A DNA stretch of 64,000 bases from Rhypophila decipiens (Eukaryota > Ascomycota > Sordariomycetes > Sordariales > Naviculisporaceae), in NCBI GenBank assembly GCA_033297075.1, contig MU858224.1, forward strand, positions 1 to 64,000, read 5' to 3'. The notes beneath the pieces are model-generated. The model searched no databases and had not been told where the DNA came from. It saw nothing but the letters and a program-made list of their open reading frames with translations. Made by a program: the position numbers and the translations under genes. Shown here in pieces: positions 29,249 to 40,900 of this stretch. Positions within the stretch are counted from its first letter, which is position 1, and the number at the start of each line of letters is the position of its first letter.

Positions 29249-32200
29249 ATGAAGCGCAGACACTCGCAGGACTTTCTCCAAAGGGATCGTTTTCAACATG
29301 AACCAGTCTATGCCGAATCGCCTCACAACCCCGACGATGTCCTCTGCTACGGATCCGACGACGATGCATACTACAACCCCATCGAGCGTCAATTGCGCAT
29401 CGAGCACCAAGCCAATCGCTTCCTCCATGGTCTGCCCATGTTCATAGCATCAGCACAATTACAAGGCCCTTTCGACCGAAAATCGGGTTGGGAGAATCCA
29501 TGGCGCTCACGCAATTCGGTTACCCAGACGGGCCAGACTCAGGACCATCCTCGCAAGCGGTTAAAGCAGTCAAAGACGGAGCGCGGTCCCCTTGATCGGA
29601 ACGGTCTCAGCCTCCAGATGGAAGGTTCCGATGCGTCTTCAGGCCTGGGTGCTAGTCAAGCTCACGAGTACCTGAGCAAGGCAGACTTTCTCAGAATAGA
29701 ATCTTGGCGAGTCGGCGTTGTCAGCGTCCCCCGAACTGATATTTCCGGGGATGAGAGTCCTCTGCCGCCAACCTCTTCGGCGATGACAGGTCGGCCGTCG
29801 CAAAACACACAAAGAGACCTGTCCCAGGTTATCAACGACTCTTTCGATACCTCCAGGCTCGTTCAACCTTCGTTCACCCAGGCAGATAGACGGCGATCAA
29901 AGGTTTCCAGTACGGCTCGCCTTTCGACTCTTGAGCACGGACCTGCTCGATCTGAGAGGGCAGTCTCTACTTTGCGTGACTGCACTAGCCTAGCGACCAC
30001 GCCAGGCACACAATCGCCCTTGCATATTACACCCGAGCCAACACCGGCCAAAAACCCACATGATGGCGCATCGTCATCAGACCTCAGTGATCTCTCGCAA
30101 CCAACCCCTGAGCCTATTCGTTGTGAGGTTCAGCCTGAGGAGGAAACAGGCAGCTCGCAGAGTGTTGTCAACCCAGATTATGTGACAGTCCCTGCCATTG
30201 GGCGTCTATCAGCAGTTCAATTACAAGAGTATTCTGATCGCAGCTTTCGATTCCGAGGTGTCGCCTCTCGACGCGACCCTGCCACAGAGACTCCAACCGA
30301 CAGAGCAGAAGCTTCTGCTGAAACAGCAGCAGGCGGAGAGGACAATAGCACCGAGCTCGACCACGCGCCCACCTCGGACGAAACAATACCACATAATAAT
30401 CAGGAGACAACTATTGGTCATGAACCCAGTGACAGATCAACAGAGGAGTCACCAGCATCGTCGATTGTCGTAGCAAACGAGACAGCAGAACCAAAGCCCG
30501 AACCACCGGAGGTCGAAACTCCCGAAGCCGATACGACTCGTGTTGCTTGCCTTAACGCGTGCGGAGATGCGTCCATGATTGATGGGCCAACACTAATCCC
30601 GTCCATGAGTACAAGCGACTCGGCGCAGTCTGACCTTGAAAGCATGGGTAACTTTTCTTGCGAAAAACAGTCTCAGGCACTGCCTCGGGCAATGGCAAAG
30701 TCGCCTAGGAAGCTACTATGGCCTAAATCCAACAAGGGCACGGCAGATACGAGTCCAGGTTCAGATGCTGAAGCGTCCGAAGCAGAAGTAACAGCAAACG
30801 CACACGCCACGAAGAAGCGTGACGATGGTCTGTCGCATATATATGATCAGCGATTTGACTCGTCCGACAGCGAAGACAGTGTGGTTAGCAAGGCCACATC
30901 TGCGGATGATTGCAGCAATCAAACAGATGACCAAGAGGACGAAGCAAACATGGATGGCGGCTGCACCAGTCTCGGCACCCCGCTCCCAAATCACGACGAG
31001 GAACAAAGCCCATGGAGGAATTCTCAAATTGAAGTCAAACCTGAGGAAAGTGAGACCGATGAGGATGTTGATATAGAGGGCCAGTCACTGCCAACTACAG
31101 GGGCTTGTTTCGAGACAAAGTTGCAAAGTCCTTGGGGGCAAGAACCTGCTCAGGCACCAAAGGCCCCTGAGCAACCTGAAGTTTCACTTGCAGACAAGGA
31201 CAATCAGACGTCCCAAAGTCCATGGGCCAGGGGCGATTCTCAACTTGCTGCAGCTATCATCAAGGACTCGCGGCTTTTCCCGCCTCTCTCTTCTCCCGTC
31301 CAGAGCGAAAAGTCGCCCCTTCGGTCCCTTCGGGAGATAGCACTGCCAAACCTGCCTGCACCATCCAGAAGCCAAGGCGATATGTCGGAGAATCAGGAGT
31401 CCTGTCCACAAAGACCCTTGACCCCTGACTTCCAGAGCTCCAGCTTGCCAACCCCTGATAATAGTCGTAGCGATTCCGGAATCAGGTCATTTAGAGAGTT
31501 CCTTACGCCATCCCCGCAAAAGCCGAAACGCTCAAGGAAACGCCGCATCTCGGCCGTCAACAACGGTCAGCTCCCGAGCACGCAAGCCTTGGTCGACGCT
31601 GCAGTTTCTAACCCTTGGCTCGATCCATCAGGGCAGCGACGGTCCAAGAAGAGGCAGAAGCTTCGAGTCTCATGGGCGCCACTTCCCGGCGAGGGAGAAG
31701 AATCCAGCCTCGTAGTGGCAGAAGATGCATCATCGACTCAGTCACCGGCCTGTGCCGAGTTCCCATACGAGCCAAAACTATCCTCGTCGATACGATTGCG
31801 ACCCAGGTCAATCCTCAGGTCATCTCGAGCATCTTCCCCACCGCCCTCGTCCCTCGACAAAGACCTGCCTGCCGAGAAAGAGAGGTTTGGCAAGCACTTT
31901 GCGGCCGTGGCGAACCGGCGGACTGCCAAGCAAAAGCGGGCAAAGACTGTCATTCTCCCAAGCGCCTCACAACAGAGTGTCGGCAGCCCGCCCATCAGCG
32001 CCATGGCCGAGCGATTCCTTGCTGCCGAGGAGCTATCCAGTCGACCTAGGGCGATTAGTGTCTTGTCGGATAACGAGGTTTACAAACGAGAGTGTCGGGA
32101 TGTTCAGTCTCGCTTCATATCAAACATGCGCTCTTCCTCGCAGCTATCGACTCCTCTCAAGTCAGTGCAAACCGTCGAGGAGGAGGATGGAGACTCGGAC

Positions 32201-32434
32201 GTGGAGCTTTCGGCTATCGAGATTGAGGAAGAGGAGGAACCGGAACCGATCGACCCTGTTGCGGAGGTTATGCAGAACTTGGATTCCTTCCTGGATGACA
32301 CTTGGGAAGTGCGGCAGAGTCTTCCCGTCATTGAAGGAGAACCAACAAGCAGCGTTGGTAGCAGGAGGAGGAGTGGCCGGAGTGGCTTGAGGAGTTCTGG
32401 TATGACGGACACGCCGACGAATGTTTGGCGTTGA
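29249..32434 (+). CDS. large disordered protein with repeated (S/N)PW motifs, 1061 aa (protamine-P1-like name in fungi)
   Basis: The start is the ATG at 29249 (MKRRHSQDFLQRDRF); the frame is open further upstream but only to a GTG codon. The N-terminal block is conserved-looking: DDVLCYGSDDDAYYNPIERQ, then RFLHGLPMFIASAQLQGPFD and ENPWRSR (about 30-90). Most of the rest is Ser/Glu-rich and disordered, with many SP/TP sites. A short motif recurs: ENPW, QSPWRNS, QSPWGQE, QSPWARG and SNPWLDP. The last is followed by a basic KKRQKLRVSWAPLPGE patch. Two more basic stretches and a very acidic tail follow (IEIEEEEEPEPID). There is no catalytic domain. Similar fungal proteins are often labelled protamine P1, a name from composition, not function. 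Nuclear location is plausible from the KKRQK/RKRR patches. It is divergent from the NUD1-type gene. Confidence 0.75.
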   Translation: MKRRHSQDFLQRDRFQHEPVYAESPHNPDDVLCYGSDDDAYYNPIERQLRIEHQANRFLHGLPMFIASAQLQGPFDRKSGWENPWRSRNSVTQTGQTQDHPRKRLKQSKTERGPLDRNGLSLQMEGSDASSGLGASQAHEYLSKADFLRIESWRVGVVSVPRTDISGDESPLPPTSSAMTGRPSQNTQRDLSQVINDSFDTSRLVQPSFTQADRRRSKVSSTARLSTLEHGPARSERAVSTLRDCTSLATTPGTQSPLHITPEPTPAKNPHDGASSSDLSDLSQPTPEPIRCEVQPEEETGSSQSVVNPDYVTVPAIGRLSAVQLQEYSDRSFRFRGVASRRDPATETPTDRAEASAETAAGGEDNSTELDHAPTSDETIPHNNQETTIGHEPSDRSTEESPASSIVVANETAEPKPEPPEVETPEADTTRVACLNACGDASMIDGPTLIPSMSTSDSAQSDLESMGNFSCEKQSQALPRAMAKSPRKLLWPKSNKGTADTSPGSDAEASEAEVTANAHATKKRDDGLSHIYDQRFDSSDSEDSVVSKATSADDCSNQTDDQEDEANMDGGCTSLGTPLPNHDEEQSPWRNSQIEVKPEESETDEDVDIEGQSLPTTGACFETKLQSPWGQEPAQAPKAPEQPEVSLADKDNQTSQSPWARGDSQLAAAIIKDSRLFPPLSSPVQSEKSPLRSLREIALPNLPAPSRSQGDMSENQESCPQRPLTPDFQSSSLPTPDNSRSDSGIRSFREFLTPSPQKPKRSRKRRISAVNNGQLPSTQALVDAAVSNPWLDPSGQRRSKKRQKLRVSWAPLPGEGEESSLVVAEDASSTQSPACAEFPYEPKLSSSIRLRPRSILRSSRASSPPPSSLDKDLPAEKERFGKHFAAVANRRTAKQKRAKTVILPSASQQSVGSPPISAMAERFLAAEELSSRPRAISVLSDNEVYKRECRDVQSRFISNMRSSSQLSTPLKSVQTVEEEDGDSDVELSAIEIEEEEEPEPIDPVAEVMQNLDSFLDDTWEVRQSLPVIEGEPTSSVGSRRRSGRSGLRSSGMTDTPTNVWR

Positions 32435-32815
32435 TTTATCTTGAATTCGTTGATTTCATAGAAACCGCTGCCTTTTGCATGGAATGGACATGACAGGATG
32501 GTTTGGGTCGAGACACTTGGGTGAATGGAATGTATGGTGGATAGCCAACGGGACATGGTGTTTTTTTCGTTGCATTTTTCCTTTTGTTCTTCTTGGAGGG
32601 ACGCATTATGCGGCGTTTTTGGAGCTTTATTTTCTTCGCATATTGATATCTCCTCCTTTCACTTTATTGTCCTTGATGAGACGGCAGCGAATACCATAGA
32701 CACACAGGGACAAGGTGGGAAGGAGTTGAATAGGAATACTGAGAATGTTTACTGTATCGAAACCTAACCATGCCTCCTCCACGCCGTGCTGTCTGTCTGT
32801 CCTAGACTCCTCTAG

Positions 32816-32837
32816 GTACCTACCTACCTACCTAGGT
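32816..32837. repeat. (TACC)n microsatellite
   Basis: A short run of TACC units (GGTACCTACCTACCTACCTA) lies just past the 3' flank of the SPW-repeat gene. It is the first of several copies of this tetranucleotide in the gene-poor region. Confidence 0.8.
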
Positions 32838-32992
32838 TAGATGCTCCACTCGTGTCGTCGCTCTGTTTTAAAACACGATTGACCGACCATACATACCTAG
32901 CAGCCAGAAAGATCAGACCAAAACACAAGCAAAGCATATAACCCCAAACTTGGCAATCACTTTCAACAGCGAGGGGGATAACAGAGATCAAA

Positions 32993-33168
32993 TGGCCCGT
33001 TGGCCAAGTGGTTCTGCCCCTCGCTGCCCGACCGCCGCCGCCGCCGCCGTCCGTCGGAGATGATGGGTTCGAACCCCACCCCGTCCGCAAATTTCTTTCT
33101 TCGTAAAAGCAGTTGGTTGCTTTTAGGCTGGGCACTCCATCCTTTGGGGTGGGTGCCCGGAGCTTTTT
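32993..33168 (+). ncRNA. possible tRNA-derived or pol III-type locus
   Basis: An A-box-like TGGCCAAGTGG (33001-33011) is followed 54 bp later by a perfect B box GGTTCGAACCC (33066-33076). Between them is a (GCC)n run flanked by CCGAC and GTCGG, which could pair as a long arm. Downstream are two hairpins (AAAAGCA/TGCTTTT and GGGCAC/GTGCCC) and T runs that could act as pol III terminators. The acceptor-stem halves (GGCCCGT and the bases before 33090) do not pair, so it is not a valid tRNA as read. A tRNA pseudogene or tRNA-derived element is the best reading; chance is possible. Confidence 0.25.
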
Positions 33169-34045
33169 GCTTTTTTTCTTTCTCTAACTTGTTTAGATAA
33201 TCAGAACTAGGGAGGGATAATCTCAATGGCTGTATCCGTACTTGGGGATGGAAATTTGCAACACCTTGACGCTCCCACAATTTCTATCTAGTCTTGATTA
33301 CCTCGTCAAGTGTAAATATTTACCTGCCCTCTCACAATCTGGAATATATTGCCCATTCTAACCAACGTGGTAGAAAAGACCGTTATTAAACATACGTAAA
33401 GAGAGACATACAAAGATAGAGAGACAGGGAGGTTAGTATTCCAAACACCTAGCACGCCATTTGGCGACAACGACAAGGGCACCTACCTCAATAGAGTCTC
33501 AACAAGGAAGTGTGTCTTAATATCAGGAGATAAGGCACGAAATATTAGTTGGGGCTTCCTATCTTAAGTTGCTATTTATCGTCCCCTAGAAAAGAAGCAT
33601 CTCGTAAGTCAATAACGATAACCAGAAAACCTCGGGGCTTATTACTTATTATAGAGTATACTATTAGTTGCCTGCTTAAACGAACTTGGCGAGGGGGTGG
33701 AATGAGTATTTATGTAGCGAAAATGCAAATGAGACGAAACCAAACTCGTCTTCCATAGTGCCTACCCTATATACATCCTCATGCCCGATGTCAAATTATC
33801 ATGAAATTCTCGAAGCTGCAAATGGGATGGATATATCCTCTTGCTCAATCTATATATGTAGGAAACGGGAGATAAAGTCTCGTGCAAAATACATGTATCG
33901 TCCAGGGTGGTAGTAACGTGGATAAACAGGTATGGACCTACTTGCCTCTATGCCTCACATCGCCTATATCCCCCATTACAAACAACAAGGGCACTATGGA
34001 AGACTATAGCCTACCTACATCTATCTAAATAGGTGGCCCATCTGA

Positions 34046-34079
34046 GGTAGGTAGGTAGGTAGGTAGGTAGGTAGGTAAG
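34046..34079. repeat. (GGTA)n tetranucleotide microsatellite
   Basis: About eight tandem GGTA units form the same tetranucleotide, in the other orientation, as the TACC run at 32816. Confidence 0.9.
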
Positions 34080-34918
34080 TACCGAGCGGCGTCTTTGATC
34101 TTTAACTTGCATGCTGCCATTCTCTTCTCTTTATTTCTTGTCATCCTCACCCACCCAGACAGCCTTCTCTTCTTCTTGTCATCTATCAGCCCCCCACCTT
34201 TCACCAGACCCCGACCGAAGAATAAATACCCTACAGATGATGACATATGCCAGAGGAATAGTCCAGATGCATGCAATGCAGTATGAGATAAGCTGGGTGA
34301 TGATGGCTTGTGTGTCTGTCTAGTTTAGCCTGTCGGTTGCTGTTATATGTAGCAAGCGAAGGCAAGCGAGTACGCTGACGGACTTGGGGCGGACTTGCTC
34401 GCTTCTCGCTACCTGACTTTTGCTTGTCGACTACCTACCTACATATCAAGATCCACCGACTTACCTTACCTTACCTACTTACTATATGAAGATGAACATG
34501 AAAAATAACAATGACACTCAATAGAGGGACGGGATGTCGCGAGACTCAATCTGATCTTGGAAAAGGAACCAGTGCAAGTAATAAAAAAAACACCATCTAC
34601 CTAATAGAAGAGACGGAAAGCAGATTCAGTATAAGACGCTATTATTATACCTAGTACGTAGTAGAGCAGTTTTACGTACCTCCCTAGCCGGGTAGGTATG
34701 CGCTTGGAGTCGTAATATTATATGCAAAGAGATAACACATTTCTGTTTTGTTTGTATTTACTTGGGTATCTATCTCTTGTCGAACTGACTATCGGATTTT
34801 CTACTCCAGCAGGGAAATAATCCATCAGTCGACAAAAGTACTTTTTTTTCGAAATGTAAACATACAATAAAGGGGCAGCACGGTTACCTCTACGGAGAAA
34901 TGAATAGACCTAGAAGCC

Positions 34919-34956
34919 ACTCACTCACTCACTCACTCACTCACTCACTCACTCAC
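34919..34956. repeat. (CACT)n tetranucleotide microsatellite
   Basis: About nine tandem CACT units lie within the gene-poor region. No gene is associated. Confidence 0.9.
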
Positions 34957-37900
34957 ACTTGACCAGCGAGAGTATTTCATGTAGTCAGTCCATGTCACCA
35001 AATCCGGCAAGACGATTGAGTCCATTACCATAGGTAGGTTAGGTTACCGGTGCGTCCAAAGCCTTGAAAGTGACTGGACTCGTACATCATGACTGACTGC
35101 ACAGTGTACGGATAGAGAGTCTGATATCAATGGAAGGCTATTATTAACTCATCACCGGCCGCCCAGCTAGACTGTCCTCGTCATCATTATCAACACGAGG
35201 AGAATGGGGAGAAAGACTGCTTCCCAAAGAGAATGGCGGTTTTATTTCGCCACCACCGCTCCTGCTGCTGCTGCTGGTGCTCTTGCCGCCTGCTTCGTAT
35301 ACTTCACAACGTATCCCATTCCCAGATGTAACTTTGTGTTCTGAAGCTGATACTGTATGTAGCTGGTGTTGTTATCTGGTCAGTGGTCTGGATGATACGA
35401 TGTGAAGACGTGACAGAGCGCACGGCAGCAGATGACCTCTCAGTGAGTGAGCGGATGGATAGCTGATCGGAGGCCGGATAGGCTCCGGCACGGGAGAAAG
35501 GAGTATCTTGACCAACACCTGGACAGTGGGCAGGGCGGATTCTGGCACCTCCCAAGGTGTGCGTGCAGTGATGTTTCTGTACCTTTCTTTGTAAGGACGT
35601 GCGTGCTTGGTGTTGAAGATGGAGATGGTATCTCGGAAACTTCGAGTTCAACGGGAAGATAAGCCACCGGGTGAGATCCGCGAGACATACACATCATCAT
35701 CACCATCACCGGTTTCGACATGGCTGTGGCGAACGACAGTGGCCATGAAATGAGGACGTCTCGCAGTTGTAAATAGGTAGGTGGCTACATTAGGCAACTT
35801 AAGGTAACTAACTAGACTGTCTCGGTGGCGGCGTAAGTAAACACACGATATGGAACTTGTGAGCTCACCGGCCGATGAACCTGAATAGGCCCTCCAACTC
35901 GGATGTCGATATGTCTCTCTCTCCCGTCCTCCTGTGTGTGTCAACCTGCCTGATACACTGATTCATAATTCCATATGAGTCAAGATAATTAGATAAAAAG
36001 GATAAATAAACAGGTCTCGATGCTGAGCCAGCCAGCCAGCCACCTTTCCTTGGGTGTGTGTGAGTGGATAAACACCATCAAATCGTCACATGCCGGAACA
36101 GAGTGGGAAAATGTGTGCAGGTAGGTGTGGGAGGTGGACGTCCACCACTCGGGCAAATCAAGGCAGGCAGAGAGAAACATACGCACACACGCGTAACGCG
36201 GTGGGAGTCGCCCGCATACACATACACACATACTGCGTAGGGAAAGAAGTAAACATACCACCTAACTTGTGAGCAGTACGTTGTAGGTTGTAGGTTGTGT
36301 GGTGCGTGGGGATGGGATGGGATGGGATGGTCTGTCTGCCTGCGAACCTCGTGTTGTTGAGGATCACATACATACCTTGACTTACTCACACCCAGGGGAC
36401 TGCTTGGCACTGGCCATTTACATACTCACAGTTCCGGGCAGGCCGTTTCCTGTACGCTCGCTAGAGAGAGAGTCAGAGCATGTGCTTGGCTTTGTGATAT
36501 GTACATACGCCATGCTTTGACATGACATGCTTGGCAAGAATAAAACGGTTCTGTCTGTCAGGAAAATGTCCGATGGGATGATCTGGTGATAAGTCACCTG
36601 TGTGGGCTGACTGGTTGTATGGAGAAGCTGGTGGTTGAGATAATAACTCTCTTGTACCAAAAAGCGAGGGTGCCAAAGTGCCCAAGTGAACATTGAGAAA
36701 TCAGATATCACGCATCACCAAAGATGCCCACCAACGAGCAACGGGTTGATGAGACCGAGATGAAAAGATTATCGAGACCATTTTACGAGGATTAACCACG
36801 GCCGCCGCCGCCTCTGTCATCTTCACAGGCTTGAGATAACTCTCTTGTACGTACATGCCTATGATCCTACCACCCATTCTACCCGAGTGAAACGGAAAGC
36901 CCGGAAGCCAGTCCGCCGGCCGATCAACCAATTTCGTTCGGGGGGTGACTGTGTACATACACTACATAGTTGAGCATGTGGGAAGTAGTGGACAGTAGGT
37001 AGGTAGGTAGGTGGCCAAATCGATCAACACAGCCAACACCACCACCACCACCACCACATAAATATCATCAGGCAGTACAAAATTGACGATGATATGGGTA
37101 CGTAGATAGCTGGGAGGGTGGTATGTTGATAGGCCCACACACACCTAGGTGTGATGGCTCCACCCTTCAAATCGCAGGTAGGCAGGTAGGCAGACATCTA
37201 CTATCCATCCACTGCCGGTCCAAAGATCCTTTCTGTCCTCATCAAGCTTGTTTGGTGTGCTGGTGTGTATATATATATATATACTCTTCTAGCACATCGA
37301 GTTTGTAGACACAGACAGAGAAGGAGGGTATCACATCCCTGTCCGTAAGTAAATCTTTGTCTGCAAAGGTTGTCGACATGTAACTGTCATACCCGAGTCT
37401 ACCCAAGACGGCCCGGGGTTGAGCAGTCCATCTATCTTGTCTTGCAATACAGTACGAGAAGACCCCGATGAATGCACGTTTGGCAGTGTACAGCAAGTGT
37501 AGTAGCAGTCGGTGTCCTGCACTTACAGTACTGTACAAGGTGGTGTGGTATATCCTGCGTGTGCGAGATGACGTGCATGACCAGAGCAAGAAAAAACAAA
37601 GAAAACAAAACAACCAAACGACGTTTGTTATTTCTGCCCCTGCCGGCTAATAAAAGACGCCAAGGTATTTTACAACAGACGAGCATGGAGAGCATCAACG
37701 AACATGTCGACTTTGACTGTAAGCAATGGATATGAACCCAGAGAGCCCATGATGATTCTCCAACCTTGGAATGAAGTACCGGGTACCGTGAAGGAAGCTA
37801 TATCTAGATGTCTGTCCTGTAGGAAAGCGTTGTGAAAGTGTTATAGGACGGACAAGCACATGGACAAGGTGTGTTTCAAGAAGGCCGAAACAGGACACAG

Positions 37901-40900
37901 CTTTCTTATCTGCTTGCCGCGGCCTGTTCCTTGTCGACCTCACATTTATGTCTTGGATTGCCCGAGGTGGGAATATATTTAAGAAAAGATGCGGATATAG
38001 TGGCTGCACTGGCTGGTGATGATCAATAGCAGATCAGAAGATAACCAAGATAACCTCACCACAAGGTATGGTAGGGTGTGAGCGGCAAGTGTGGAGAAAC
38101 AAAAGATAGGGGACACATACCGTATCTTTTAAACGCAGGTTTGTTGATGATATCCATCCGAGTCAAACGGGGTTACATCCAGGACGCGCGGATGATTCAG
38201 TTGATGTGATTGTGCATGCAACCCGCCGACGGCGGACCCTACTGCTAGGCATGGTCGGCAAGAATAGGGGACGGCGCGGGAGAATTCTTGTCAAGTAAAT
38301 ATTCAAGTGTAAATACCTGGCTTGCCTGGAAGGTGAAGCGAGGGTTGAGTTGAGCATGGAAAGGTGGGTGCGTACACTGTGTGTGAGCCTGAGTAACACA
38401 AAGTGCGACTGACCGACCAATCACTCGGCCTAAACCTGACGGCGTTATCAAATATCAAGCCAGGCGAGGCTGTGTGTGTGGCCTATATGGAAAGTTCCAA
38501 GGTGTGAAAAGGAGCAAGTAGCAAAACGATACGAGGTGAGCGTCATTATGACAACCAAGGTCAAAAGGTCAACGTTAAGGTCCTTGATACACACTGGTTG
38601 TTAGATGTTAGCTCATAGGGGGGCTAATGCAAATCGGCGTGATTCCTGAGGGTGTGCTGCACCTACATTGCCGGCACTGGCAGAATACTCCCAACTGGCC
38701 ATACGAGTCAGAACTCCAAGCCTCGTTCAGCTTGTGATGGCGCTTCACACCACCACACCTTGTTTTTATCTCAAGCCTCTCTCCGCATTTCTATTTGGAG
38801 CAAGGCAAGGATGCCCCGCACGCCAGCAAAGGAGGGTTTCTTCTAGGGATTCCGCCAGCCCCTATTTTTGCTCCAGGTGGTCAGTCGGATTCCCATGTCC
38901 AGCAAAGAAGCAAGAAAGCAGCAGCGGGAGATAACCTGCATGGCATCCACTACAACATGCCCAAACCCGCCTCGACACTAGCCTCTGGCCCCTATTCTCA
39001 ACCTCGTCCAACCAGAGTCTCAGGAGGTTTCCCCAGTCCCATGGAAAAGGGTGTGTGGTCGTCGTTAGTCAAAGTCTGGGGTTGTTAGTGTGACTCCCCC
39101 AGCCCAAGTTCAGCAACTCCGGCCTCCTTCCGCCGCTCCCAAAACGCCACCTTCCTTTCAACTTGCAGCCATCATGAGGATTACTTTTGGCCCTGACGAG
39201 TAGTTCACTGACCTCTTCTTATTCTCATGTGCAGTATGGTCTGATCTGAGCTTGCCTGCCCCGGAACCGCCCACTGTTTGGTTCGCGATATGCACACAGG
39301 GTTATGCAATTCATCCAGTACCGCTCCTGGGATTTGAAGACTTGCAAACTCATATCGGACATCAAGACGTCAATATGTCTTCATCCTGTAGGGTCCAGAC
39401 ATGATACAGTGCACAAGCCGACAGAGAAAGCAAGCCAGCATTAACCAGTCGCCCGTCTGCTCCCAGCCGCCATGGCCACAGTCGGAACCTGGCGAGAGCT
39501 TGCGGTGAGCGCTTGTCCTGCCATATAGCAACAGCATAGCAGCAGTTACCCGTGTTTATTTGTGACGCCGTCGTGCTGCTGGTGTAATAACGGAACATTT
39601 TCAGTCGGACATTCAAGGCAAGACACGGCCCAAGATTGCTCAAGCCACCAGCGGCCTCATGCGGTTGGCTCGCGGCTGTTTAATAGAGAAAGAAGCAAAT
39701 AAGAAACGGAACTGTCGTTTCGTGTGACGACGGGAGAGCACGGAATAGTGGTGACACAAGTGGTACGGCGCACGGGGAAGAAGTTCGAGACAAAAGCTTG
39801 CCTTGGGGAGCCAAGGACCCCTGCTGCCCCTCACCATCAATTTAGTCCTGGCCGGCTTCAGCGCTGGGCTGGGCTGGTTGGGGTCCTGCTCTATAGGGGG
39901 CGCCGGTATATGTGAAGAATCGTGGTGTATCATCTTGTCAGATGAGGTGCTGTTTGAAGACTGCAGGACCGGACGCTTTGGTGCTAGTGCCTTCTGCTCC
40001 TGGAATATCATGTATGAACTGTAATAAGAGAACTTGGAGACCGAGAAATTGTAGTCGCCTTGGAGAAGACACCGATGGACGATGCCAACGCCTGGCAACC
40101 AATATGGGAGCTCCTCCGTGCAAGGTGATTGGTTGCCAACACCACAACCTCATCTTGATTCCCAAGGAAAAGGGACAGATACTGATACGTCACTTTCTAG
40201 TGAGGCTTGTGTGTCTTGTGTGTTATCCATTCACCTCTGTGCACTGCACTAGCGAACACAGGGCCCTGGATCAAACAAATACTTCTGCTTCCTGTTTCTT
40301 TTATCAGTTGCTTCCGTGGAGAGTTACATCCGCGGCATCAGCCAAGTGGCTAAAGCCAAGGCCAAACAAGACAAGGACGAAGGAAATGCTTTCTTTTCTC
40401 GAGTCCCTGATTCTCAGACGAAGCCCAGCGCTCGAAGCTTGTGAAAATCGACTGGAGCGTAAAAATGGCTGGGATGGGAAAGACCAACAACAGTTTAAGC
40501 TCTCCAAAATGTCTGAGCGTTGGAGTTGTAAGAGCAGGGGGTTTGATGCGGAGGAGGGGCAGAGGTGAGGCCGGGAGGACGACCACTTCGTATTCTCGCC
40601 ATCCTGCAAGGTAGGAAGGATATTGATATCTTTGGTCAATTTCAAACGACGGCCGGCTCGCGAATCTTGCCGCACTGCGACAGATGCTATCAACGCTTTC
40701 CTTGAGTGATCTGCAAGTCGTGCAGTCCAGTCAGTTGCTGTCTGTCTCTCTGCCTCTTCTTTCTTGCTCAGTGCGGGGGAAATACAAACACAGACCGTGC
40801 CATCCAGGCCTGTCGATCTTTGTCTCAGAGCTCGAGCCAGCGTGCCCGTAAAGTTGTAACGCTCGATCGCTTGTCGCGGGTAATGGAGTCAGCAAGGACT

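Noticed and set aside
33001..33090. a functional tRNA gene
   Set aside because: A and B boxes are present, but the acceptor and D stems do not pair and no anticodon stem can be drawn; kept only as a low-confidence pol III-like locus.
39912..40568. 218-codon plus-strand frame in the gene-poor region
   Set aside because: It begins at GTG, has no domain, and similar-length frames overlap it on the other strand.
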